From an uncultured Alphaproteobacteria bacterium (GTDB lineage Bacteria > Pseudomonadota > Alphaproteobacteria > Rhodospirillales > Rhodospirillaceae), in the NCBI GenBank assembly GCA_900079695.1, contig LT599022.1:2794511-2858510 (forward strand): a DNA stretch of 64,000 nucleotides, given 5' to 3'. Of the stretch, positions 35,029-42,757 are shown one piece after another; position 1 is the first letter of the stretch, and each line of letters begins with the position of its first letter. Below the pieces are notes generated by a model that did no database searches, was not told the origin of the DNA, and saw only the letters and a program-made list of their open reading frames with translations. Position numbers and translations under genes: made by a program.

Positions 35029-36123
35029 TCAGACAACATCCATAAGAAGATCTGCGAGTTGATCTGTGAGATGTTGGTAGGTTAGCTCACCCATAACCAA
35101 TTCATAAGCAGATTCCGTTAATTCTGTGCAATACGCATCGTCACGGAGCTTTTCCATGGTTTCATCGAGGTTGGAGAAATCTTTTTCCAATGGGATGTAG
35201 TGCTCGTCTGGCTGAAAATATTCATTGTAACGGCCTCGGAACAGGATCTGTACCGTCTTGCATGCCGCAGCTTCAACCTGACGTCCGCTGACGATCCGCA
35301 TCGGCACCTTGCGGCCTTCATAGGCATCGAAGAACCGTGCCTTGATTTCCGGCCACGTTGCGTTCGGATGCGCTTTTTGGAAAGCGCCGACACGATAACG
35401 TGTCGTGTCGGTCAGTTCGAAGAAATCACCGCCTGATTCTGTGCCGATCTGGCCGCGGCAGCGATTCAGGAATGCGGCGTAGCCGGACGGTTCGAAGCGG
35501 TCGGCAGCGGACAGAGAAATGTCGGTATGGAGTCCGAGCCGTTCGGCATTTTCCAGGAACGTTTCGGCTATGTCTTCTTTTTCCCGGTTGCCCAAGTACC
35601 AGGGTGCGGGATAGGAGCGGTAGCCGACGTCGATTGGCCGTTCCGCAAGGGGGGTAACGGGGGAGAAAATTGCTGGATTGAAACCGGTGTTGGGGATGGA
35701 TCCGACCTTGCATCCCAACGTTTTTCCGTACAAGTCCAAGACTTCCGGATCGTTGCTTTGGCTAATCAACAGCGATAGGCTCAAGTGACGGCAGAAAGAA
35801 ATTTTCTCCGGCATCAACTTGTATTCGTTGCCGATGAAGTAAACCTTCGGTACAGGACAGACTGCAACCGCCCAGAACAGCCCTCGCCGCAAAAAATTCT
35901 GGTTCGAAAAAACCGAATGCAACAGCACAACCGCATCCGGGCGTTCCAGATAGATCTCTCGCATCAAACCTGCGATATCCGCCAGTCCACGATCTGCCAG
36001 ATTGAAACCGCGACATACGAAACGCGGGCTTTGAGCGAGGGCTTCCGGCCACCCCAGCTGATACGACAGGGTGGCGGAGGCGGCGGATCGGTGGAACAGA
36101 ACGGCGATACGTAGCTGTCGCAT
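35029..36123 (-). CDS. Glycosyltransferase, CgeB/GT1-like
   Basis: 364 residues. The N-terminus RIAVLFHRSAASATLSYQLGW and HSVFSNQNFL start a Rossmann-like domain; the central VYFIGNEYKLMPEKISFCRH and SIPNTGFNPAIFSPVTP, then DVGYRSYPAPWYLGNREKEDI, match glycosyltransferases that lack the GT4 consensus and belong to the CgeB-like group. Near the C-terminus RYNEYFQPDEHYIPLEKDFSNL is the donor-loop equivalent. Codon use is more AT-rich than its neighbours, suggesting recent acquisition. It ends the minus-strand operon headed by wbpA. Confidence 0.72.
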   Translation of the reverse strand: MRQLRIAVLFHRSAASATLSYQLGWPEALAQSPRFVCRGFNLADRGLADIAGLMREIYLERPDAVVLLHSVFSNQNFLRRGLFWAVAVCPVPKVYFIGNEYKLMPEKISFCRHLSLSLLISQSNDPEVLDLYGKTLGCKVGSIPNTGFNPAIFSPVTPLAERPIDVGYRSYPAPWYLGNREKEDIAETFLENAERLGLHTDISLSAADRFEPSGYAAFLNRCRGQIGTESGGDFFELTDTTRYRVGAFQKAHPNATWPEIKARFFDAYEGRKVPMRIVSGRQVEAAACKTVQILFRGRYNEYFQPDEHYIPLEKDFSNLDETMEKLRDDAYCTELTESAYELVMGELTYQHLTDQLADLLMDVV

Positions 36124-36134
36124 GTCGGTGTTCT

Positions 36135-37061
36135 CTAGAACTTGAACTGAGGCATCTCGCCCGCCGCCAGCCGTTCCCGGATGCGGGTACACACTCGGTT
36201 GACGCCCTCGGTCAGCGAAACCTTCGGGGTTACGCCGAGGATATCGCGCTGTCGGTCCAGTTTCGGCCGCTTGACCAGAGTCATGCGGTCCGGCAGGTCG
36301 TGATGGGTGATCAATGCCGGGTCCGCTTCCAACTTGGCACGGACCATTTCCGCCATCTCGTCGATCGGTACGATGTCGGGGTGGCCGATATTGATCACCG
36401 CATAATCCGTGACATGGGCGGCAGCTTCGATTGCCCGCACCGCGTCGGAAACATGCAGCCAGCCGCGCTGGCTGCCACGATGCACTTCGATCTTCCGGCC
36501 CAGGGCCAGATTGGTCGCAAACCGGATCATCGCCGAGCGGTGGTCGCCCAGATCCTCTTCTTCATCGTACATCATGAACGGCCGCAAGGAGACGGCGCGC
36601 AGGCCGTGAGTGCGGACTTCGTATTCGACCAACTGCTCGCCCAGCAATTTGGACAAGCCGTAGCGATTGTTCGGTTTGGGGTTGGAGATCGCCTCGTCCA
36701 TCGGGTTGCAATCCGGCCCGTAGACTTCGGACGTGGAAAAAAACACCGTCATTGCGTCGACGCGTTTGCAGAGCTGCAGCACATTGTTGATGCCGCTGAG
36801 GTTGGTGCTGATCGCCATGCCCGCAGCCTGCTCGCAGGTGACTCGGCTGACCATGGCGGAAAGCAGGAACACTACATCCGGCTTCCAGTCGAACGCAGGC
36901 AACAAATCTACGGGGTAGTTGATATCCGCCATCAGGTAGTCGTCACGCCATCCTGGACGGATGTCGCTTTCCAAGACCTCGTATCCGTTGCCGCGCAAAT
37001 GTTTGACCAGCGGCACGCCGATGTTGCCTTCCGATCCGATAACCAGTGCTTTTTTCTTCAT
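36135..37061 (-). CDS. NAD-dependent sugar epimerase/dehydratase
   Basis: 308 residues. LVIGSEGNIGVPLVKHL is the Rossmann loop, FFSTSEVYG holds the catalytic Ser/Thr-Glu pair, and RYGLSKLLGEQL the Tyr and Lys. MYDEEEDLGDHRSAMI and RGWLHVSDAVRAIEAA are substrate-domain motifs. ATG 37061 follows GAGGG at a good distance; an upstream in-frame ATG (MQKEG) also exists. Substrate not identified. It lies upstream of the CgeB-like transferase and 83 bp downstream of the flippase. Confidence 0.82.
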   Translation of the reverse strand: MKKKALVIGSEGNIGVPLVKHLRGNGYEVLESDIRPGWRDDYLMADINYPVDLLPAFDWKPDVVFLLSAMVSRVTCEQAAGMAISTNLSGINNVLQLCKRVDAMTVFFSTSEVYGPDCNPMDEAISNPKPNNRYGLSKLLGEQLVEYEVRTHGLRAVSLRPFMMYDEEEDLGDHRSAMIRFATNLALGRKIEVHRGSQRGWLHVSDAVRAIEAAAHVTDYAVINIGHPDIVPIDEMAEMVRAKLEADPALITHHDLPDRMTLVKRPKLDRQRDILGVTPKVSLTEGVNRVCTRIRERLAAGEMPQFKF

Positions 37062-37144
37062 AATACCCTCTTTTTGCATTCTATGCGGCGATTTTTCTTT
37101 ACCGATTTTTAGGCTAGGGTGGAAGCGCCGAAGTGTTTCCTGTC

Positions 37145-38434
37145 TCAACTCTCATCGAAAGACTTAGGAACGGTTTCGTCGGGTCCCCCAGCATTGTCGT
37201 CTGTCGTTAAACCCCGTTTTTCGGCGTTATACCGAGTCAAGAACCCAGCGACATACCAAGCAGAAAGGCTCAGGATTGCGATGATTCGCGCCTCCACCAT
37301 GCCGGACACTCCGTCGCCAGCGAGGCAAACATACAGGCTCGTCTGCATAACGGGAAACCCGACGTTCGGCACATATAGAAACGACCGCTGTCGGGTCGCC
37401 AGCAGCGCCGTCCCGAGAAAGGTGGGTGGAATCGTTGCCGCCAAAGCCAGCCACAGCCATTTGCCGTATTCCGCCGCCTCGGCGTAACGTTCAGTGAACA
37501 GCCAGCGCGTCGCTGGCGGCAGGATGAACACCCCGGCTACGCCGATGACGGCAACAGCGCCGCACAACAAGTAGAAGATGCGCCGCAAGGATTTCCACGT
37601 CTCGGTTACGCGAGTCGAACGATAGATATACGGGGACGCTGCCTGTCCAAGCACCGAATAAACGGTCTTCAGCTGCTCGGGGAACTGCATCGCAATGGCG
37701 AATATCGCCACATCCCTCGCCGAGGCGAAATGATTGAGGAACACCATGTCTAGGGCGAGCAGACTGTTAAAGAGCAGCGCCGTAGATGCATGCTTCCCGT
37801 AGATCAGGATACCTCGATCGACGTCGCGGTTCTTCCGTCGCATTGCGGCCCGAACCAGAATCACTGCGTTGACCGCCGCTTGCCCTGCCATGTAGGCGGC
37901 GAGGATCGGCCATAGGCGGTCGACGCCGAGAAACGCTCCGCCCGCCACCGCGGCCAGGGTGAGAGCCGCGATCGCGCCGCGTGCCAGCGCCTGTTCGGCG
38001 AAGCGCGCCTTGCCGTTGACCCAGGCCTGCCAGATGTCGGCGACGTTGTAGACGGGAAAGATCACTGCGGCCACGATCAGCGCGGCGGCGATGCCGGAGC
38101 TTCCGCCGTCGGCGTGGCTGTAATAGGTCGCCGCTCCGGCAAGCGCGAGGCCGCCCAGGCCGTTCGCCAGCATCTTGTTCCGCAGCAGGGGGATCAGGGT
38201 GCCGTCGCGGTTTTGCGCCGCGGCCATGGTTGCGGCCTGTCCGGTTCCCAGCAGGCAGAACGTCGAGACGAAGCTGATCACCGAAAGCGCGGTGCGGAAC
38301 TCGCCGTAGGTCTCGACCGGCAGAAAGCGCGCCCACACCGTGGTGGTGGCGAGGCCGCAGGCCATGGCGAACGCCTGCGAGAGCGCCAGCGGTCCGATGC
38401 TGCGCGTGACCCATGCCAGGCGGCCGAGGTTCAT
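37145..38434 (-). CDS. Wzx-like oligosaccharide flippase
   Basis: 429 residues with about 12 hydrophobic segments (for example 12-32, 45-60, 90-105, 117-132, 145-165, 178-195, 290-310, 330-350, 360-380). The N-terminal SIGPLALSQAFAMACGLATT and PVETYGEFRTALSVISF are typical of the polysaccharide-transporter (Wzx/RfbX) MOP superfamily. It would carry undecaprenyl-linked oligosaccharide across the inner membrane. ATGA overlap with wbpI ties it to UDP-ManNAc3NAcA production. No Wzy or ligase partner is evident nearby. Confidence 0.88.
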   Translation of the reverse strand: MNLGRLAWVTRSIGPLALSQAFAMACGLATTTVWARFLPVETYGEFRTALSVISFVSTFCLLGTGQAATMAAAQNRDGTLIPLLRNKMLANGLGGLALAGAATYYSHADGGSSGIAAALIVAAVIFPVYNVADIWQAWVNGKARFAEQALARGAIAALTLAAVAGGAFLGVDRLWPILAAYMAGQAAVNAVILVRAAMRRKNRDVDRGILIYGKHASTALLFNSLLALDMVFLNHFASARDVAIFAIAMQFPEQLKTVYSVLGQAASPYIYRSTRVTETWKSLRRIFYLLCGAVAVIGVAGVFILPPATRWLFTERYAEAAEYGKWLWLALAATIPPTFLGTALLATRQRSFLYVPNVGFPVMQTSLYVCLAGDGVSGMVEARIIAILSLSAWYVAGFLTRYNAEKRGLTTDDNAGGPDETVPKSFDES

Positions 38435-39507
38435 GCCGCGCTCCCGTTTCGGGCCGAGAGAATCGCGGCGATCTTTTCCGCCGCATGGCCGTCGCCATAG
38501 GCGCGCAGGGGTTGGGCGGGCGGGCGGGACTGCGCCTCCACCGCGGTGACGATGTCATCCGCGCGGCCCCAGGCGAGGCGGTTCCAGCCGGTCTCCACGG
38601 TTTCCACCCACTCGGTTTCCGGTCGCAGGGTGACGCACGGCGTGCCGGCGAAACAGGCCTCCTTCTGCACGCCGCCGGAATCGGTCATCACCAGGGCGGC
38701 GGCGTGCAGCAACGCCAGCATGTCGAGATAGCCGAGCGGTTCCACCGTGCGCACGTTGCCGGGCGCGGCGAGGCCGAAGGCGCGGATGCGCGCCAGGGTG
38801 CGGGGGTGGACCGGGAACACCACCGGTCGGCCGATGCGGGCGAACGCCGCGAAGATTTCGGAAAGGACGTTCGGCTCGTCGACGTTGTAGGGGCGATGCA
38901 GCGTGGCGAGGACGAAGTCCTGCCCGGAAAGCCCGAGACCATCGAGAACCCGCGACTTTTCCCGTGCCGCCGGGGCGAAACGCAGCAGCGCGTCGTACAT
39001 GGTGTCGCCCACCAGATGCACGCCGTTCCGCAGGTTTTCCGTCGCCAGATTGGCCACGGCGGTCTGCGTCGGGCAGAACAGCAGATCGGCGCAGTGGTCG
39101 GTGAGAATGCGGTTGGTCTCTTCCGGCATGGTGCGGTTGAACGATCGCAACCCCGCCTCGACATGGGCGATCGGCACGCCGAGCTTCGCCGCGGCCAGGG
39201 CGCCGGCGAGGGTGGAGTTGGTGTCGCCGTAGACCAGCAGCAGGTCGGGCTTGCGCTCCAGCAGCAACGTCTCGATCGCCGCCAGCATCGCGCCGGTCTG
39301 CTGCCCGTGTCCGCCGGAGCCGATGCCGAGGTTGACCGTCGGTTCGGGGATGCCGAGCTCACGGAAGAAGATCTCCGACATCCGGTCGTCGTAATGCTGG
39401 CCGGTATGCACCAGGCTTTCGCGCACCCCGGCGTCGCGCAGGGCGAAGCACAACGGCGCGGCCTTGATGAACTGCGGGCGAGCGCCCAGAACCGTCATCA
39501 CATGCAT
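38431..39507 (-). CDS. wbpI: UDP-GlcNAc3NAcA 2-epimerase, WbpI-like
   Basis: 358 residues of the non-hydrolysing UDP-GlcNAc 2-epimerase family: MTVLGARPQFIKAAPLC, GQHYDDRMSEIFF, YGDTNSTLAGALAA, HVEAGLRSFNRTMPEETNRI (catalytic Glu/His set), TLHRPYNVD, SDSGGVQKEA-type loop TDSGGVQKEACFAG. In the WbpA-B-E-D-I route it makes UDP-ManNAc3NAcA. Alternative: ordinary UDP-GlcNAc 2-epimerase (WecB/MnaA). Adjacent wbpB and remote wbpE/D favour WbpI. Confidence 0.82.
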   Translation of the reverse strand: MHVMTVLGARPQFIKAAPLCFALRDAGVRESLVHTGQHYDDRMSEIFFRELGIPEPTVNLGIGSGGHGQQTGAMLAAIETLLLERKPDLLLVYGDTNSTLAGALAAAKLGVPIAHVEAGLRSFNRTMPEETNRILTDHCADLLFCPTQTAVANLATENLRNGVHLVGDTMYDALLRFAPAAREKSRVLDGLGLSGQDFVLATLHRPYNVDEPNVLSEIFAAFARIGRPVVFPVHPRTLARIRAFGLAAPGNVRTVEPLGYLDMLALLHAAALVMTDSGGVQKEACFAGTPCVTLRPETEWVETVETGWNRLAWGRADDIVTAVEAQSRPPAQPLRAYGDGHAAEKIAAILSARNGSAA

Positions 39508-39534
39508 GCGGAATCCCCCTCGCGCACGGTCGGT

Positions 39535-40506
39535 TCAGCCCTTCGCCGCAAGCGCGGCGAGCGGGTGGTAATCCCCCACCAGTCCGAGCGGCGCGGCGGC
39601 GCGGATGTCGTGCACGGTTTCGATCGACGCGCGCGATTCCTCGATGCCGAAACCGCCGCCCGACAGGATGTCGCGATAGGATTCGGTGTGCAGGTTGGTG
39701 AAGCCTTCGGAGAACTCCAGTTCCTCGCCCTCGATCAGGATCGAGCGGTAGGTGCGCTTGCCCGCCGCCTTGGCGGCCTCCGGCAGGTGAGCCTGGTTGA
39801 TCGAGAGGAACCAGCGCACCCGCGCGCGCTCGTAGGTGAGGAAACCGCTCGCCGCATCGGCCTGCAGCACGTGGACGCGGCTGTCCAGGCGCTTGCCGAA
39901 CACCCAGGCCAGCATGTCGAAGAAGTGCACGCCGATGTTGGTGGCCACGCCGCCCGATTTCGTTACGTCGCCCTTCCAACTGGTGTAGTACCAGTTGCCG
40001 CGCGAGGTGAGGTAGGTGAGGTCTACGTCGAACACCTTGCCGGCCGGAGCCGCGGCGACGCGGCGACGCAGTTCCTTGATCGCCGGGTGCAGACGCAGTT
40101 GCAGGATGTTGAAGACGCGGTGGCCGCTTTCCGCCTCGATCTCGGCGATGCCGTCGATGTTCCACGGGTTGAGCACCAGCGGCTTTTCGCAGATCGCGTC
40201 CGCTCCGGCGCGCAGGGCGAAGCGCATGTGCGCGTCGTGCAGGTAATTCGGCGAACAGATCGACACGTAGTCGATGCCTACGCCGCGGCGGCGCAGCTTG
40301 TCGACATGGCGATCGAAGCGCTCGAACTCGACGAAGAAATGCGCGTCGGGAAAGAAGCTGTCGATGATCCCCACGGAATCGTTGGGATCCAGCGCCGCGA
40401 CCAGACGATTGCCGGTGTCCTTGATCGCCGTCATGTGGCGTGGCGCGATGTATCCTGCCGCCCCGATCAGAGCAAAGTTCAAGGGGGTGGCCTGCTTTCC
40501 TGACAT
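39535..40506 (-). CDS. wbpB: UDP-N-acetylglucosaminuronate 3-dehydrogenase, WbpB/WlbA-like
   Basis: 323-residue Gfo/Idh protein. The distinctive WlbA pattern is easy to see: FALIGAAGYIAPRHMTAIKD, then VEFERFDRHVDKL, CEKPLVLNPWNID, YLTSRGNWYYTSWKGD and GGVATNIGVHFFDMLAWVFG. It oxidises C3 of UDP-GlcNAcA, coupled to the WbpE transaminase. Start ATG 40506, seven bases from the regulator stop. The partner wbpE is 26 kb away in the opposite part of the island. Confidence 0.9.
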   Translation of the reverse strand: MSGKQATPLNFALIGAAGYIAPRHMTAIKDTGNRLVAALDPNDSVGIIDSFFPDAHFFVEFERFDRHVDKLRRRGVGIDYVSICSPNYLHDAHMRFALRAGADAICEKPLVLNPWNIDGIAEIEAESGHRVFNILQLRLHPAIKELRRRVAAAPAGKVFDVDLTYLTSRGNWYYTSWKGDVTKSGGVATNIGVHFFDMLAWVFGKRLDSRVHVLQADAASGFLTYERARVRWFLSINQAHLPEAAKAAGKRTYRSILIEGEELEFSEGFTNLHTESYRDILSGGGFGIEESRASIETVHDIRAAAPLGLVGDYHPLAALAAKG

Positions 40507-40513
40507 TTTCGAA

Positions 40514-41176
40514 TCACTCCGCCTGGGTTTTCGGCTTGAGATTACGGCATTCCGGACCTTGTCCCGCGTCCGCCTCGTCGCGCCGGATGCGCAGCAGTGC
40601 CGGCGCGAAAACCCGCCCCGGCCCGAAGGCGGCGCACGCGCGGTCGAAGGCGTCCTGGGGGGCGCGGGCGTCGGCGACGATGACGGCGTCCGCGTCGGAC
40701 AGTTCGTCGAAGGAGCGGACCACCGGAACGCCTTGCAGATGCTCCTTGTTGGTGGCGCGGTCGAGCACCGCGAACACCTCAACGCCGCTGTCCCTCTGCG
40801 ACAGCATCAGAATCTCCATCAGTTCGCCGCCGCCGATCACGGCGACGCGGCGCGCGCCGCCCCGGTGCAGAATTGCCAGCAGTTCGTCGAACTGGGCGCG
40901 CGCCTTGCGGAAGAAGTGCAGCGAGGATTCGAGATAGTCGGCGACGAGGCGGGCCTTCTCGCGGAAGCCCTTGGGCGTGACGTAATAGACGTAGCGTTTG
41001 CGCGGTGCCGCCTTGACCTTGACGAATCCCTTGTGGACGGCGCGCTTGAGGAGCGCGTTGACCAGGCCGATCGACACCATCATGCGCCGGGACAGCGACA
41101 TCTGAGTGATCTCCCCGCCTCCTTCCAGGGCGGCGAGAAGATCCAGTTCGGCCTGGGTTCTGGTTTCGTCGGACAT
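40514..41176 (-). CDS. Winged-helix (EPS-associated MarR-like) regulator fused to a Rossmann-like domain
   Basis: 220 residues. Residues about 8-85 form a winged helix: AELDLLAALEGGGEITQMSL, RRMMVSIGLVNALLKRAV, KGFVKVKAAPRKRYVYYVTP, resembling the MarR-type regulators linked to exopolysaccharide genes. Residues about 106-165 show a nucleotide-binding-like VAVIGGGELMEILMLSQR and VEVFAVLDRATNKEHLQGVPVV. The fusion suggests ligand sensing by the second domain, maybe a nucleotide-sugar. It is inserted in the wbpA-wbpB-wbpI operon and has a palindrome (41235-41249) upstream that could be its site. Confidence 0.7.
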   Translation of the reverse strand: MSDETRTQAELDLLAALEGGGEITQMSLSRRMMVSIGLVNALLKRAVHKGFVKVKAAPRKRYVYYVTPKGFREKARLVADYLESSLHFFRKARAQFDELLAILHRGGARRVAVIGGGELMEILMLSQRDSGVEVFAVLDRATNKEHLQGVPVVRSFDELSDADAVIVADARAPQDAFDRACAAFGPGRVFAPALLRIRRDEADAGQGPECRNLKPKTQAE

Positions 41177-41234
41177 GCCGGACCACGCAACGGTTTCGCG
41201 CGGCAGGATAGCGCTGCGGCCTGCATCGTTCAAG

Positions 41235-41249
41235 CCGTGAAATTCACGG
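41235..41249. promoter_or_regulatory. Palindrome upstream of the winged-helix regulator
   Basis: CCGTGAAATTCACGG, a perfect 7-base dyad about a central A, 59 bp before the regulator start in the 117-bp gap after wbpA. It may be an autoregulatory operator; no second copy was found near wbpA or wbpB. Confidence 0.35.
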
Positions 41250-41293
41250 TCTGAATGTTGCGACGCGGCCTCGCAAGACAGACGCGGCAGCGG

Positions 41294-42583
41294 CTACAGG
41301 CGCCAGAGGTCGGTTCCGGCGGGGGCCGTGTCGCGGTCGAGGACGCCTTTGACGTCGGCCACGATTCCCGCGCCGTTCTGCAACTGCGATTGCACCAGAT
41401 CCCATCCCCGCGCCACGAACCCGGCATGCGCCACGGCGAGGATCACCGCGTCGGCCGGGCGCAGGTCTTCCAGCGCCGTCAGGGCGATGCCGTATTCGTG
41501 ACGGGCCTCGTCCGCGTCGGCGACCGGATCGTGGACCTGCACGGTGATTCCGAACGCGGCGAGTTCGCCGACGATGTCGACGACCTTGGTGTTGCGGATG
41601 TCGGGTACGTTTTCCTTGAAGGTGAAGCCCAGAACCGTCACCACCGGGTGCGGGCGCGCGCCGCTCGCGAGCAGCCGCCGCACCACTTCCCGGGCGACGT
41701 GGGGGCCCATGCCGTCGTTGATGCGCCGGCCTGCGAGGATCACCTCGGGATTGTATCCGGCGCGCTGGGCGCGATGGGTCAGGTAATAGGGATCGACGCC
41801 GATGCAGTGACCGCCGACCAGCCCGGGCGTGAACGGCAGAAAGTTCCACTTCGTCCCCGCCGCCGCCAGAACGTCGCGGGTGTCGATGCCGAGCCGGGAG
41901 AAAATCAGCGAGAGTTCGTTCATCAGGGCGATGTTGATGTCCCGCTGGGTGTTCTCGATGACCTTCGCGGCCTCCGCCACCTTGACCGACGGAGCCTTAT
42001 GGATGCCCGCCCGAACCACCGAGCCGTAGACCTGCGCCACGATGTCGAGGGTCGCGGCGTCGGAGCCGGATACGACCTTGCGGATGGTGGTAAAGCGGTG
42101 CTCCCGGTCGCCCGGATTGATGCGTTCCGGGCTGTAGCCGACGGTAAAGTCGCGCCCGAACGTCAGGCCGCTTTCCGCCTCGAGCACGGGCACGCAGTCT
42201 TCTTCGGTCGCGCCGGGGTAGACGGTGCTCTCGTAGACGACGATGTCTCCGGCCTTCAGGATGCGCCCGACCGTCCGGGTGGCGGAAATCAGGGGCGCGA
42301 GATTGGGCTGCCGGGCGTCGTCGACGGGGGTCGGCACGGTGACGATATGGAAGTCCGCGGTCGCAAGATCGGCGGGGTCGGTGGTCAGCAGCAGGTCGGC
42401 CTGACGCAGCTCGTCCGCCGGAACCTCGCCGGTGCGATCGGCCCCCGCCCGCAGTTCCTCGACCCGCCGCCGGTCGATGTCGAAGGCGACGACGCGTCGG
42501 CCGGAGCGACCGAACGCGACCGCCAGCGGCAATCCCACGTAGCCCAGGCCGATGACGGAGATCTTCCGGTTGTCGCTGCTCAT
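41294..42583 (-). CDS. wbpA: UDP-N-acetylhexosamine 6-dehydrogenase, WbpA/TviB-like
   Basis: 429-residue nucleotide-sugar dehydrogenase. Rossmann motif IGLGYVGLPL (11-20), thioester Cys260 in VGGHCIGVDPYYL, and Lys207 in EAAKVIENTQRDIN. The central WNFLPFTPGLVGGHC is the type that acts on UDP-GlcNAc or UDP-GalNAc (WbpA, WbpO, TviB) rather than UDP-glucose. It would give UDP-GlcNAcA to wbpB. It heads a minus-strand set of genes, divergent from the asparagine-synthase-like gene with 174 bp between. Confidence 0.88.
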   Translation of the reverse strand: MSSDNRKISVIGLGYVGLPLAVAFGRSGRRVVAFDIDRRRVEELRAGADRTGEVPADELRQADLLLTTDPADLATADFHIVTVPTPVDDARQPNLAPLISATRTVGRILKAGDIVVYESTVYPGATEEDCVPVLEAESGLTFGRDFTVGYSPERINPGDREHRFTTIRKVVSGSDAATLDIVAQVYGSVVRAGIHKAPSVKVAEAAKVIENTQRDINIALMNELSLIFSRLGIDTRDVLAAAGTKWNFLPFTPGLVGGHCIGVDPYYLTHRAQRAGYNPEVILAGRRINDGMGPHVAREVVRRLLASGARPHPVVTVLGFTFKENVPDIRNTKVVDIVGELAAFGITVQVHDPVADADEARHEYGIALTALEDLRPADAVILAVAHAGFVARGWDLVQSQLQNGAGIVADVKGVLDRDTAPAGTDLWRL

Positions 42584-42757
42584 GTGTGCCGCCGCTCGCT
42601 TGCTTGAGAGAAGTCGATACCGGTTACACCTTCACTTTGGAGCGATCAACCGAAACCTCCTCGACAGAGGGCGCGGTTCCGCAGCCGGCGGGGGTTTGAC
42701 GCGTATCGCATTCCCTGTCACAAACGGACCCCGGACAACAGCGCGGGGAATATCGCC

